Shown here piece after piece: positions 16,503 to 25,619 of a DNA stretch of 64,000 nucleotides; within the stretch, counting starts at the first letter, position 1; every line of letters starts with the position of its first letter. The notes below the pieces were generated by a model, which saw only the letters and a list, made by a program, of their open reading frames with translations, was not told the DNA's origin and made no database searches. The stretch is from the NCBI GenBank assembly GCA_023384415.1, contig JAHDWJ010000001.1:62001-126000 (forward strand). The letters are read 5' to 3'. Source of the DNA: Anaerolineae bacterium (GTDB taxonomy: Bacteria; Chloroflexota; Anaerolineae; Promineifilales; Promineifilaceae). The position numbers and the translations under genes are program-made.

Positions 16503-17684
16503 ATGGAGCTAGAAAGCATGTCCAATGACAATAAAGAGATGGTTCAGGCGTGTATCACGACGGTTGGTTTCCCTGAAACCTTAGATGGTGTGCGAAAGAT
16601 GCTTGTCAAGAACGAATACAAAGGAAAGGGAAAAACAGACCTGGATATTTTGATTGAATTCGATTCCCCAGATAAGATCAAGTGGACAGCTCTAAGATGG
16701 ATGACCCAAGGTGACATTCTCTTTTTTTATCATACGAAAGGGGCCAAAAAACGGGTTGCTAACTTATATCAACAAGCGGTAGATGGGAATACTCAAAAGA
16801 ACACCCTTGCATACCTCTTAGAATGGACATTAGGCTTGTCCAGTAAAAATAAGACCCTTGTGCATGCCTTGGAGCGAACATTGGCGCTGACCAATCGCTA
16901 TTCAGGCACGATTTTTGCTTGTGCGAAAATTTCGGGCAAAACAGAATATTCAGCCAGTGACCATCAGCATTTTGGGAGCAAATATTTCGCCCCATTAGAA
17001 CAGGTACATGTTTTTGCTGTTCCTCTTCCTCTGGATAGATTTTCTGATCTTGTAACCATTGGTCAAGCTGTCACTACCCCGTTATATAGTCGGCAACTTG
17101 ATGGGATTAAAAATATGCTTGCACAAGAAAATCGGCTACCGAATTTTTTGAGCAAGGCTGAATTTAGCGGGTTAAGTTTTCTTAATGTGACCCACGAGAA
17201 CTGGCCGACTATTTCTTGTGCCCCAGAGACTCGTTTCATTTATGAAGCCCAGATTAGGATCTATTTGCTAGATCATTTACTTAGCGGGATTAAAGATAAG
17301 GGTACTCCTCTCTTGGAGGAATGTCGCTGTGTGCGAAATGGAAAACAGACGGGTAGTGCTGATTACTTCGTTAAATTGCATGATGTCTGGGTGCCTGTTG
17401 AAGCTAAGCTGAATATTCTGACTGAAAGAGATATCCTTGACCAGGTAGCAAAATACATAAATATTGAATCATTCACCCCTACAAAAGGAAAATATCGGGG
17501 AAAAAGTTTTGCCGTACATAATGCAGCTATTTGCCTGGTTATGGATCAGTCGGGGGTGTATGCTGTGTCAGAAGGTGACTTTGTGCAATGTCGTCCCGGT
17601 ATGCCAATCTGGCGGCGTGAGCAGTTAAATCACGAAACGGCTTTGGAAATTCGTGACTGGGTTAAAGTTCATTTTTTGCCGTAG
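16503..17684 (+). CDS. Putative PD-(D/E)XK nuclease, possible defence gene
   Basis: A 393-residue protein I do not recognise as a named family. The N-terminal half (about 20-200) contains QGDILFFYHTKGAKKRVANL, reminiscent of EVE/ASCH-like modified-base readers. The C-terminal half has TGSADYFVKLHDVWVPVEAK near residues 293-312, the Asp...Glu-x-Lys arrangement of PD-(D/E)XK nucleases, followed by a helix with DILDQVAKYI. The gene is visibly AT-richer than its neighbours, uses rarer codons, contains no GCGGCCGC and follows gene debris, all pointing to recent transfer. A reader domain plus nuclease would fit modification-dependent restriction (inference). ATG 16521 is an alternative start. Confidence 0.6.
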   Translation: MELESMSNDNKEMVQACITTVGFPETLDGVRKMLVKNEYKGKGKTDLDILIEFDSPDKIKWTALRWMTQGDILFFYHTKGAKKRVANLYQQAVDGNTQKNTLAYLLEWTLGLSSKNKTLVHALERTLALTNRYSGTIFACAKISGKTEYSASDHQHFGSKYFAPLEQVHVFAVPLPLDRFSDLVTIGQAVTTPLYSRQLDGIKNMLAQENRLPNFLSKAEFSGLSFLNVTHENWPTISCAPETRFIYEAQIRIYLLDHLLSGIKDKGTPLLEECRCVRNGKQTGSADYFVKLHDVWVPVEAKLNILTERDILDQVAKYINIESFTPTKGKYRGKSFAVHNAAICLVMDQSGVYAVSEGDFVQCRPGMPIWRREQLNHETALEIRDWVKVHFLP

Positions 17685-17704
17685 TAAAACACTGGACTCT
17701 CCAC

Positions 17705-18445
17705 CTATACGAGCGAACTAATTGCCGTGGGCAATTGTTCCAGGGTGGTGATGGCTGCATGGGGAGTGACGCCATCGGGGGTGGGGAAGCGGGGATGGGA
17801 TTGGTAATGAATGGTGAACATGCCGGCATTGCGGCCGCCTACCACATCACTGGCCGGGTCATCCCCCACAAAAACGGCCTGCCCCGCCGGTACATCTAAC
17901 TCCTCTAAAACGTGGTGGAAGGTCTCGGCACGGGGTTTCCATAAATTAACATCTGCTGAAAAGAGCAGGGCATCAAAGTAAGGCAGCAGGTCAAACTTTT
18001 CTAGATCGCCAATATGGGCGCGGCCGCGAAACATCGTATTAGAAATAAGCCCTACCTTGTACCCTTCTTGTTTAAGCTGGGCCAGGGTGGTTTGGGCATG
18101 GGGCAGGGTTTCACTGCGGCCGCATACCACATCTTCATAGGCTGCGGCCGCTTCATCCAACCAGGCCGACTTAATCCCCTTAACGCGCAAATAAGCCACC
18201 ATCTCATCTAACAGCCCCCGCACCGTCAGGTTTTGCTCTCCACGAGTAGCCTGCTGCCATCGCTGCGGCAGCATAATATAGCCAATACGCCGAAACGTCT
18301 CCATGGCCGGCAGGCGCACCGGCTTTTCATGCAGTACCTGATACGCGGCCGCCAGCCCCGGCCCCTCCATATCCGGCCACAAATCATACCCCCCGGCATA
18401 ATCAATCAACGTCCCACCCAGGTCAAAAACAATTGCTTTTATCAT
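17705..18445 (-). CDS. HAD-superfamily hydrolase
   Basis: A 246-residue HAD hydrolase. Motif I is IVFDLGGTLID at the N-terminus, motif II is VGLISNTMF near residue 137, motif III Lys is in NLWKPRAETFHHVLEEL, and motif IV is VFVGDDPASDVVGGRNAGM near residue 193. The second Asp of motif I is Gly, common in this branch of phosphatases. The helical cap between motifs I and II is of C1 type. It probably dephosphorylates a small metabolite in the cytoplasm. Divergent or isolated; no operon partner. Confidence 0.9.
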   Translation of the reverse strand: MIKAIVFDLGGTLIDYAGGYDLWPDMEGPGLAAAYQVLHEKPVRLPAMETFRRIGYIMLPQRWQQATRGEQNLTVRGLLDEMVAYLRVKGIKSAWLDEAAAAYEDVVCGRSETLPHAQTTLAQLKQEGYKVGLISNTMFRGRAHIGDLEKFDLLPYFDALLFSADVNLWKPRAETFHHVLEELDVPAGQAVFVGDDPASDVVGGRNAGMFTIHYQSHPRFPTPDGVTPHAAITTLEQLPTAISSLV

Positions 18446-18456
18446 AATTCAGTAAT

Positions 18457-18480
18457 GAGGACTGAGGACTGAGGACTGAG
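18457..18480. repeat. Heptamer repeat, three exact GAGGACT units
   Basis: GAGGACT occurs three times head to tail at 18457-18477 and continues as GAG. One of the cleanest members of the 7-bp short tandem repeats found throughout the intergenic DNA. Confidence 0.9.
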
Positions 18481-18506
18481 TGTTGCCTAACCAGAGTTAA
18501 TATGTA

Positions 18507-18574
18507 ATCCACAGATGTCACAGATGCACACAGATTTCATCTCCCATCTGTGAAAATCGGTGTCATCTGTGGAT
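18507..18574. repeat. Long imperfect palindrome of the CACAGATG family
   Basis: A 29-nt arm (18507-18535, ATCCACAGATGTCACAGATG onwards) pairs with 18546-18574 with about five mismatches around a 10-nt loop. A single arm of the same family lies at 22662-22690. It sits between the HAD gene and mutS2. Heptamers (AATCTCC type) continue at 18598-18630. Confidence 0.85.
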
Positions 18575-18627
18575 AAACAACCCTCTTTGCTTCACCCAAT
18601 CTCTCAATCTCCAGTCTCCAATCTCCA

Positions 18628-21075
18628 TCACCCCTCCCGAAACTTTGCTACTGTCACCCCATCTCCCCCCTCACCGTCACGCCCTTCTTCCCAACTGGCA
18701 ACGTAGGGATGCCCTTTGAGCAGCTTCCGCACTGCCTGGCGCAGTTTCCCCGTCCCTTTGCCATGAATAACGGTGAGCCAGGGGAGATGGTTGAGTGCGG
18801 CCGCGTCCAACTGCCTCTCCAATATTTCTAACCCTTCCTCAACCCGCTTGCCCCGCAAATCCAGATTCATCCCGGGGGCGGCTACCGTGGGCTGGGCTGA
18901 GGATGTATCCTGAGGATCCGGCAGCCGATCCTCGGCCATCTCCTTCAACACCAGGTCACGCACATCCACCCGCATCGTCATATTGCCCAGAGCTATCAGA
19001 GCATCCGCCTTGCCCAGGCTGATAATTTGCCCCTTCGCCCCCAATGCTTTCACCAGAACTGTATCCCCTTCGGCTAACGTTTCCCGTGCCTTACGCACCG
19101 AACGGGCCTTCTCTCTGGCAGGCTCTTCCGGGGGGAGTTGTACTTGCTCAATCTGCTCCACCTCCTGTGATACCTGCTTTAAGGCATTTAATGAGCCGGT
19201 ATCCCGAATCTTGCGCCGCATCTGCCGGATTTCTTCCCGCAGCTGCTCTAACTCCACCTGTTTTTCTTGCCTCGTTTCCGCCAAGATTTTTTGCCGCTCT
19301 TCTTCAATTTGCTCCAGGCGGCCGGCCAACCGCTCCCGCTCTTCTTCGATACGACGCAAATGGAGCCGCGCGGCCGCTTCCTGAGCTTCTATCTTCTCCC
19401 GCAGCTCATAAATTTGTTCCAGCATATCCTCAGCCCGGTTGCTGCCGCTACCCAACCGGTGCATCGCCTCATCCAAAATCGTCTCATCCAGTCCTAACCG
19501 CCGGGCAATCGCCAACGCATTGGAACGGCCCGGAATGCCAATAGTCATCTGGTAGGTGGGGCGGAGTGTTTCCATATCAAACAGCAGCGACGCATTGGTT
19601 GCCCCAGGTGTCTCATTGGCATACACCTTTAGCTGTGGGTAGTGGGTAGCGACAAAGGTGGTACTCCCCTTGTCCCGTAGAAAATTGACCATCGCCTCGG
19701 CTAGAGCGGCCCCTTCCGCCGGGTCTGTGCCAGAGCCAAGCTCATCCAGCAGCACCAGGCAGCGATCATCCACCTGGGCCAAAATGCGGATGATGTTGGT
19801 GATATGTGCTGAGAAGGTGGAGAGACTTTGCTCAATAGATTGCTCATCCCCAATATCGGCAAACACATTGTCAAAGACCGATAGGCGGGCCTCATTGGCC
19901 GGTAGATGGAGACCGGACTGAGCCATCAGCACCATCAAGCCCATCGTTTTCAGGCTGACTGTCTTCCCCCCAGTGTTGGGGCCGGTAATCAGCACCAGGA
20001 AGGTTTCCTCATCCAGGGTTAGATCCACGGGCACGACGGTATGGGGATCAAGCAGGGGATGGCGGCCGCGGCGAATCCAGATGGTGGAGCCGGGATGGGG
20101 GTTGTGGGCAGGGGGCTGCCAATCGGCTTGCTCGTTTTTATGTTTCGGCGGCCGCACCGGAGCCACCGTCCGCCAGGGAACAAATTGGGGGGCAACGCTG
20201 TTGGTGGCGATGGCATATTTGGCACGGGCAAAAATGAGATCCAACTCGGCCATACAATCTACCACCCGGTTGAGGGGTTCCCCTTGCTCCCCCACTTTGC
20301 CGGAAAGCTCGCGCAGCACCCGTTGAATCTCTTCCTGCTCAGCCACTTGCAGGCTGCGGTATTCATTATTCAGTTCCACCGTCGCCAACGGCTCAATCCA
20401 CAAGGTGGCTCCGCTGCTGCTCTGATCATGCACGACCCCAGAAATACGCCCTTTGTACTCTGCTTTAAGGGGGATAACGTAGCGGCCGCCCCGTTGAGTA
20501 ATAATCGGTTCCTGGAGAAATTGATTTTGGCTGCTGTTCAACAGCCGCTGCAACTTCTCATGCAGCCGGTTATAAGCCACCCGCAGCTCCTGGCGCACAC
20601 GCGCCAGTTTGGGGCTGGCACTATCCAGCACTTCCCCCTTATCATCCAATGTTTCGCTGATAGCCGCCACCACACCAGGACACTCATCCATTTGCCCGGC
20701 AAGGGCTGCCAGATGAGGCACATGATCGGGCAGCCGAACCAAAATGCGGCGCAAGGTGCGGGCTGCTATCAGCGTACCTCGGATGTCCAGGAAATCTGAT
20801 GGCTGGAGCGTGTACCCTCTGGCCGCATTGCTAACTGCCCGACGCACATCCCGCGTCCCCCCAATGGTAATATCATCTCGCGTTTCCAGCAGCGTAACAG
20901 CCTCTTGGGTTTCGGCCTGCCACCGTTGAGCCGTTTCCAGGTGGGTAGTTGGCTCTAATTGGCGGGCCAGAGCTTCACCGCCACTGAAGCTGGTGAACCC
21001 AGCTAGCCGCTCCAGCACTTTATCAAATTCTAAGATGCGAAAAGATTTATTGTCCACGATGATCTGCTTGCTCAA
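18628..21075 (-). CDS. mutS2: Endonuclease MutS2
   Basis: An 815-residue MutS2. The core and lever domains lead to the ATPase with Walker A LITGPNTGGKTVSLKT near residue 363 and CLVLLDELGSGTDPAEG as Walker B. A long coiled coil (about 515-650, Glu/Arg-rich) follows, and the C-terminus is the Smr nuclease domain (LDLRGKRVEEGLEILERQLD, with HGKGTGKLR near residue 772). MutS2 does not do mismatch repair; it suppresses recombination or acts on collided ribosomes (family knowledge). Three GCGGCCGC sites lie in less conserved parts. Length and domains are complete. Confidence 0.96.
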   Translation of the reverse strand: MSKQIIVDNKSFRILEFDKVLERLAGFTSFSGGEALARQLEPTTHLETAQRWQAETQEAVTLLETRDDITIGGTRDVRRAVSNAARGYTLQPSDFLDIRGTLIAARTLRRILVRLPDHVPHLAALAGQMDECPGVVAAISETLDDKGEVLDSASPKLARVRQELRVAYNRLHEKLQRLLNSSQNQFLQEPIITQRGGRYVIPLKAEYKGRISGVVHDQSSSGATLWIEPLATVELNNEYRSLQVAEQEEIQRVLRELSGKVGEQGEPLNRVVDCMAELDLIFARAKYAIATNSVAPQFVPWRTVAPVRPPKHKNEQADWQPPAHNPHPGSTIWIRRGRHPLLDPHTVVPVDLTLDEETFLVLITGPNTGGKTVSLKTMGLMVLMAQSGLHLPANEARLSVFDNVFADIGDEQSIEQSLSTFSAHITNIIRILAQVDDRCLVLLDELGSGTDPAEGAALAEAMVNFLRDKGSTTFVATHYPQLKVYANETPGATNASLLFDMETLRPTYQMTIGIPGRSNALAIARRLGLDETILDEAMHRLGSGSNRAEDMLEQIYELREKIEAQEAAARLHLRRIEEERERLAGRLEQIEEERQKILAETRQEKQVELEQLREEIRQMRRKIRDTGSLNALKQVSQEVEQIEQVQLPPEEPAREKARSVRKARETLAEGDTVLVKALGAKGQIISLGKADALIALGNMTMRVDVRDLVLKEMAEDRLPDPQDTSSAQPTVAAPGMNLDLRGKRVEEGLEILERQLDAAALNHLPWLTVIHGKGTGKLRQAVRKLLKGHPYVASWEEGRDGEGGDGVTVAKFREG

Positions 21076-21320
21076 AATGCTCGTCTGGCCAGCCTACTCC
21101 TGATTAAAGTAGACATAAAGTGATCTGGCCCAGGGTTCGCAGGTACAAGACCTTGCCTTTGCTCCTTAAGCCTAAATGTTTAATGCGGGGGGTAGTCTAC
21201 CCCAGAGAGGGAGGGAGAGGCAATAGGGAATTGGGGGATGGTGGAGAGTGAAAGAGTGGAGAGGGGAGACTCGTTGTTAGCCATTGATTGCCCAAGGGCT
21301 GCGTATGGTTTGCCACGGTG

Positions 21321-21490
21321 TCCCGATTTTGCGACTTTGGGATTTCGTGGGGTAAGAGTACGCGGTAAGGCTAAATGTAGGAGTTGACCTTGTACCTGAC
21401 CAATTGAGGGCATCACAAGGGGACGCCCTACATCTAATACATCTTCTTGAATCCTTAAAGACCCCACACTTTTTTACCAGGGTGATCTGT
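21321..21490. repeat. Intergenic repeat pieces in the 490-bp gap after cspA
   Basis: The gap 21076-21564 contains no gene. Bases 21449-21490 (ATCCTTAAAGACCCCACACT onwards to GGTGATCTGT) match 45208-45254 closely. Bases 21330-21352, read in reverse, give ACCCCACGAAATCCCAAAG, matching 45199-45217. The same element is thus present at 21 and 45 kb, here with one part inverted. The remainder of the gap shows only low-complexity GGAGAG-rich sequence. Confidence 0.6.
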
Positions 21491-21497
21491 GTAGGAA

Positions 21498-21526
21498 TAA
21501 AAAAGCCTGCTGAGTCTCAGCAGGCT
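21498..21526 (-). terminator. Intrinsic terminator of the cold-shock gene
   Basis: On the minus strand AGCCTGCTGAG and CTCAGCAGGCT form a strong stem with a 1-2-nt loop, followed by TTTTTTATT. It lies 40 bp after the stop of the cold-shock gene. Confidence 0.88.
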
Positions 21527-21564
21527 GGTAAGGTTGAATTGGTGGAGTTACCCACGTAGGGGGA

Positions 21565-21780
21565 TTAGAAGAGGGAGCGTTTGGTGACGATGCGGGCCTG
21601 GGGACCACGTCCATTGTCAATCTCCTCAAATTCAACATTATCCCCTTCGCTTAAGTTACGATACCCTTCCCCATTGATAGACGAGTAATGGACAAAAACT
21701 TCCTGCCCACCATCTTCGGGTTTGATGAACCCGTACCCTTTTAATCGGCTAAACCATTTGACAATGCCCTGTTTTTTCAC
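21565..21780 (-). CDS. Cold-shock protein
   Basis: A 71-residue single cold-shock domain with both RNA-binding motifs, [11 protein letters not shown] and VFVHYSSI. These proteins bind single-stranded RNA and loosen structure. The frame is open to an ATG at 21795, but that codon precedes the GGAGG ribosome-binding site, whereas GTG 21780 lies 6 bp after GGAGG and gives an N-terminus ([18 protein letters not shown]) that aligns with the paralogue at 32113-32337. I therefore choose GTG. It has its own terminator and is monocistronic. Confidence 0.92.
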   Translation of the reverse strand: MKKQGIVKWFSRLKGYGFIKPEDGGQEVFVHYSSINGEGYRNLSEGDNVEFEEIDNGRGPQARIVTKRSLF

Positions 21781-21908
21781 CTCGAACCTCCACATGCTTT
21801 GATTAACTTACCAATACAGTCTATTACCTGCTTTTGGCTCAATCTAACATGGAGCGCAGGGGGTGTCAATTGGATTGCGGTGAAGAAAACGAGCTTTTTG
21901 CGTGATTT

Positions 21909-22634
21909 TCACGGTCGCGGCCGCAGCACCGCCTCGATGATGACATTTTGCTGCCCAGTGTCCACAAACCCAACCCGTTCGGCCAGGTTGAGAGAAGGGG
22001 CATTGTGGGGGTTGACGGCGTAGAGAGGGATGCGGCCGCGTTCCAATACATATTGGCATAAGGTAGAAACAACGCTTTGTCCCCAGCCGCGGCCGCGGTA
22101 GTTGGGTTGAGTATGTACTGCTATCTCGGCAAAATAACGTGATTGCCAGTTCACCATAGCTGAAGCGACCACTGTGCCGTTTGGAGAGCGAATAACCATA
22201 CGCGGCCATTCATTGCCTGATTCAGCCTGGGTGACGAGAACATTGATCACCGGCTCATATCGGCTTTGATCCAGGGACAGCAGATTGGTCATTTCTTCTC
22301 GCTCTACGGTAAACCAGGTATGCACCAGAGGCAGATAAGTCGGCGGCGTCAGCAAAATGATAGGCATACCCGGCGTCATTGTCTGGTAAATAAAGGCGGT
22401 ACTTTGCTCCAGGTCCTCAAGCGGCAGCCGCCAGGTGACCATTGGGCGAAACAGATCAAAACCGGTTTGGGCCAGGGTAATAAATCCCCGGGGATGGTCT
22501 GAGGCGGTTGGCTCCAGCACAATTTGGGTGCGGTTATCGGGGTGATGAAAGGCGTAATAGCTTTCGATGGCGTCGCCAGGGTGGCGTTCGTCAAGCAAGT
22601 GACGCAGCCGCTGGCGAATTTCAGGTAAATTCAT
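21909..22634 (-). CDS. GNAT-family acetyltransferase
   Basis: A 241-residue protein whose C-terminal 130 residues form a GNAT domain: AEIAVHTQPNYRGRGWGQSV holds the acetyl-CoA pyrophosphate-binding motif (Q/RxxGxG/A), followed by NPHNAPSLNLAERVGFVDTG, the usual terminal strand. The N-terminal 110 residues are a divergent domain seen in two-domain GNAT proteins. The substrate is unknown. The frame runs on upstream to GTG 22676, but that part overlaps the CACAGATG repeat; ATG 22634 (MNLPEIRQRL) is preferred. Confidence 0.8.
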   Translation of the reverse strand: MNLPEIRQRLRHLLDERHPGDAIESYYAFHHPDNRTQIVLEPTASDHPRGFITLAQTGFDLFRPMVTWRLPLEDLEQSTAFIYQTMTPGMPIILLTPPTYLPLVHTWFTVEREEMTNLLSLDQSRYEPVINVLVTQAESGNEWPRMVIRSPNGTVVASAMVNWQSRYFAEIAVHTQPNYRGRGWGQSVVSTLCQYVLERGRIPLYAVNPHNAPSLNLAERVGFVDTGQQNVIIEAVLRPRP

Positions 22635-22661
22635 AAGGTCAATAAATGCAAGGAGTATTTG

Positions 22662-22826
22662 ATCCACAGATGACACAGATGGACACAGATTTTTTTCTCA
22701 CTCCTCACTCCTCAGTCTCAGTAGATTCAAAATCTGATTTTTATCCGCAGATTTCGCAGATTAGCGCAGATTTTTTCCAGGCTAACCCCTAAAATCTGCG
22801 CTAATCTGCGAATGATTCTTCAGTAA
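22662..22826. repeat. CACAGATG arm and GCAGATT palindrome
   Basis: 22662-22690 is a single arm of the CACAGATG repeat. 22697-22721 holds heptamers (CTCACTC twice, CTCAGTC). 22752-22774 (TTTCGCAGATTAGCGCAGAT onwards) pairs almost perfectly over 22-23 bp with 22791-22813 around a 16-nt loop. Three repeat types are thus packed in 165 bp between two genes. Confidence 0.85.
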
Positions 22827-22834
22827 ATTTAGAT

Positions 22835-23584
22835 CTACTGGGTCTTCACCTCGGGAACAGTGAGGGCTTGTAAGGCAATGCGAATTTCATTCTCAACCGC
22901 GGCCGCGACCACTTCCTGGTGTGGGTTATAACTCTCCATAGATTCCCCAGCCGCCAGCACATTGCCATCTACAGCCAGGATGGCCCCGGCCTGGACACCG
23001 CGCAGATTAGCCACATGGAATAGGGCGGCACATTCCATTTCTACGGCTAACACCCTGGCGGCGGCCATCACCCGGTAATCTGGGGTGAAGGGGGTCGTTA
23101 CCCCGGCATAAAAGTTATCCCGGGTGATGACCAGGCCGGTGAAGGTGCGCGGGTGGGCTGCGGCCGCGATCTGCTGTAAGCGCAGGGCAAGCTGTGGAGA
23201 TGCTACGGCCGGGTAGCCAGGGGGAACTGTTTCTCGTCCGTAGCCGGTGCTGTCCACCGCTGCCGTTACTACCACCAGGTCGCCAGAGACAATATCCGGC
23301 TGAATACCCCCGCAGGTGCCCACCCGGATAATTTGTTTGCCCCCGGCGGCGATGAGTTCTTCAAAGGCTGCGGCCGCGCCCGGGGATCCAACCCCATGAG
23401 AACAAACCGTCACCGGCACACCCTCATATAATCCTTGATAAGCCCGGTACTCTCGTTGATTGGTCAAGAGGCGGGCTTCAGTCAAATGGCCAGCGACTTT
23501 TTCAGCCCGCTCCGGATCGCCACAGACGATGACCGCCTGGCTCACCGCCCCCACCATCAGGCCAGTAATAGGTAATTTTGACAT
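22835..23584 (-). CDS. Nucleoside phosphorylase
   Basis: A 249-residue PNP/UDP phosphorylase family enzyme. CGDPERAEKVAGHL near residue 25 is the phosphate-binding motif, CSHGVGSPGAAAAFEELIAA and IRVGTCGGIQPD the core, and VEMECAALFHVA near residue 180 the ribose/base motif with its catalytic Glu. The EMEC pattern suits uridine or purine-nucleoside phosphorylase; which base it prefers is not clear. It cleaves nucleosides with phosphate in salvage. ATG 23584 avoids overlap with the upstream M14 gene, whose stop lies 12 bp before it, so the two are probably co-transcribed. Confidence 0.88.
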   Translation of the reverse strand: MSKLPITGLMVGAVSQAVIVCGDPERAEKVAGHLTEARLLTNQREYRAYQGLYEGVPVTVCSHGVGSPGAAAAFEELIAAGGKQIIRVGTCGGIQPDIVSGDLVVVTAAVDSTGYGRETVPPGYPAVASPQLALRLQQIAAAAHPRTFTGLVITRDNFYAGVTTPFTPDYRVMAAARVLAVEMECAALFHVANLRGVQAGAILAVDGNVLAAGESMESYNPHQEVVAAAVENEIRIALQALTVPEVKTQ

Positions 23585-23595
23585 AGGCAAGACTC

Positions 23596-25272
23596 TCAAT
23601 CTCCCAAAATAACTCGCTGACGCACTACCCCGGCTCGCTTGTGTGTGGCTACCAGTTCAACCTCAGTTCCCGCTGGGGCTTTGACCACCCACTCTACTTT
23701 GGCCCGTTCGTTGGTGTCATCACCCCCCCAGGTAGGGGTTTGGATTTTATCGTCGCGGCCGCGAAGTTGTCCCGCAATCACCTTCTTCTCCCCACTCACC
23801 AGGGCCGCCCCTTCCGGCAAAATCAGATCAAACTCCAGCGGTTTTACCACCTTCATCTTCATCGCCTGTTCAGAAATATTAGTGGGCAGCCAGCCGGTGT
23901 TGTGAACGGCAAACAAAATATGGTGCAAATCGCCGTGGGATTCCACCTGCACCTTAAACGGTTCTAATTTAGGGGAGATGAGGCAGTTAAAGATGGCCCA
24001 ATCGGCCAGGGGAGCCACTTCCTTCTCTAAACATTTGTACGGTGGGTTGCGGATGGTGATAAACAGGTCCCACCCCCCTAGCTCTACTTTTCCTAGTTGA
24101 GGATGGTCAAATTCATACCAGGTTACATATCCTTCCCCTCCTAATTCCTCATCCATCCATTTGAATATCTTAAAATCATCTTCCACCGGGTGATCGCGGA
24201 ACCATTCCAGCACTTTACTGTGATCTACCCCGGCGGCTCGCTGGATGGACCAGATTTCGGTGGTCCAGGCATATACTCCCAGATGTTCGTACAACCAATC
24301 ATCAAACGTGCCCCGGATGTAGCTCTTGGGGTCATAAGCAAAATCATGATAAACGGAGATGGCTGGATAACCGGTGATCTCGGTGCCTTTTTTGCCAATT
24401 TTCTTGAAGGTGCGTAAATCCTGGGTGGGCAGCTCAGTTTCTGGCCCTTTGGTAGGCGGCCGCAGATGGACGCCGCTGTAAGTATGGTAACTGATCCCCC
24501 CGGTAATGTTGGGATGATCGGCGATAAAACGCATCGCGGCCGCAGACTCTGGTTCACTGCCTGGATAATCCCCTGCCCCAGCCTGGTCCGGCTGCCAGAA
24601 AACGGGAAACTGCCGGTTCAAATCCAACCCTTGCAATGATGGGGCTTGTTTGATCATCACCCCATCATAATTTTGGATACGGCCCTCCAGCAGCAGCCGA
24701 TAATAATTCTCCCCTGGGGGATCATCCGGCTCGCGGGGCACCATCAGCCGGGGTTCATCCGGGTGAACTTTCCACGCTCCGTGGGGGTCTTGCAGCCGCA
24801 TTTGCAGCAGGCGGCCGTTGCCATCAATATCTTCCTGAATCAACCCATCCAGTTGGTCTGTGCGGGGATACGGTTTGGTGCTGCTGCGAATCCATTTGGG
24901 GGTATCAGCCAACGCCCACTCCGCCCCATCCGGGTTCAGACGGGGTACCACATAAAACGCCCGGCTGTCCAGGGCATAAGTCACTTTATCATCCTGACCA
25001 TATTGGGTCAGCAGCTTGTTGAGCAAATAAAGGGAAGCGGTTGAGGCGGAAACTTCGGTGGCGTGAATGTTGCCATCCACCCACATGGCCGGTTTTTCCG
25101 TATCTGACCCGGTGGCGAAGTTCGTCACCACCATCAGCCAGATGTTCCGGCCCTCATAACTCACCCCGATTTTCTCCAGGCGGCATAAGTCAGGGTATTG
25201 GGCGGCCCATGCTTCTAATATCGCCGTCAACTCGGCATAACGATAATATTTATCAAACTGAACATCAACCAT
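23596..25272 (-). CDS. M14-family zinc carboxypeptidase
   Basis: A 558-residue peptidase. DGNIHATEVSAS (His70 and Glu73) gives the HxxE zinc ligands, VVPRLNPDGAEWAL the substrate-binding Arg/Asn region, and GGISYHTYSG near residue 262 the third ligand His. VYAWTTEIWS near residue 337 has the likely catalytic Glu. The last 130 residues form a beta-rich domain. There is no signal peptide, so it is likely cytoplasmic, unlike many secreted M14 enzymes. It removes C-terminal residues from peptides. It is followed by the nucleoside phosphorylase. Heptamers (GGATGAA) lie just before the start. Confidence 0.88.
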   Translation of the reverse strand: MVDVQFDKYYRYAELTAILEAWAAQYPDLCRLEKIGVSYEGRNIWLMVVTNFATGSDTEKPAMWVDGNIHATEVSASTASLYLLNKLLTQYGQDDKVTYALDSRAFYVVPRLNPDGAEWALADTPKWIRSSTKPYPRTDQLDGLIQEDIDGNGRLLQMRLQDPHGAWKVHPDEPRLMVPREPDDPPGENYYRLLLEGRIQNYDGVMIKQAPSLQGLDLNRQFPVFWQPDQAGAGDYPGSEPESAAAMRFIADHPNITGGISYHTYSGVHLRPPTKGPETELPTQDLRTFKKIGKKGTEITGYPAISVYHDFAYDPKSYIRGTFDDWLYEHLGVYAWTTEIWSIQRAAGVDHSKVLEWFRDHPVEDDFKIFKWMDEELGGEGYVTWYEFDHPQLGKVELGGWDLFITIRNPPYKCLEKEVAPLADWAIFNCLISPKLEPFKVQVESHGDLHHILFAVHNTGWLPTNISEQAMKMKVVKPLEFDLILPEGAALVSGEKKVIAGQLRGRDDKIQTPTWGGDDTNERAKVEWVVKAPAGTEVELVATHKRAGVVRQRVILGD

Positions 25273-25466
25273 GATAAACTCCTGTGGGAAAGGATGAAGG
25301 ATGAGGGATGAAGGATGAATTTCATGCCTCGGAACTAATGGCTCAGGCCGATCTCCTGACCAGGTTCAAACTGGCCACAGCTTGAGAGGGCAGGTAATCA
25401 TGCGTCATGAATCAGCCCAAGCAAGCCTAAAGTATACCATGCTTACATCTGGCTACCTTTGAAATT

Positions 25467-25619
25467 TTAACGATGTCGGTGTGGTAATAATGTCAGGTCT
25501 GCCCCTGTATCTAGGAGCATCATTGCCTGGGTTGCTAAAGCTGGCTTGGTTGGATTACGAATGGTGGCATAAGCGATAGGGGCAGCCGTCTGGGAGTATT
25601 CAAGGTGATATGCGGGCAT
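25467..25619 (-). pseudogene. Truncated retropepsin-like aspartyl protease
   Basis: From ATG 25619 the frame reads MPAYHLEYSQTAAPIAYATI to QAMMLLDTGADLTLLP and stops at TAA 25469 after 50 codons. LLDTGADLTLLP is the active-site Asp motif (DTGA) of retroviral-type aspartyl proteases, which as free-standing bacterial proteins run 100-130 residues. The second half is missing. It starts inside the end of the upstream broken small gene, as in a coupled two-gene unit. Confidence 0.6.

Noticed and set aside
21180..21467. 95-codon minus-strand frame
   Set aside because: It lies over repeat pieces and low-complexity sequence with no recognisable protein features.
18446..22834. CRISPR array
   Set aside because: The CACAGATG and heptamer repeats are short, imperfect and lack regular spacers; no cas gene is present.
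25340..25430. SRP-RNA-like or riboswitch-like sequence on the minus strand (TTTGAACCTGGTCAGG)
   Set aside because: It matches the start of the SRP RNA core, but the conserved GGAA tetraloop and AGCAG that should follow are missing. No TPP, SAM or guanidine riboswitch core fits either. Left unassigned.
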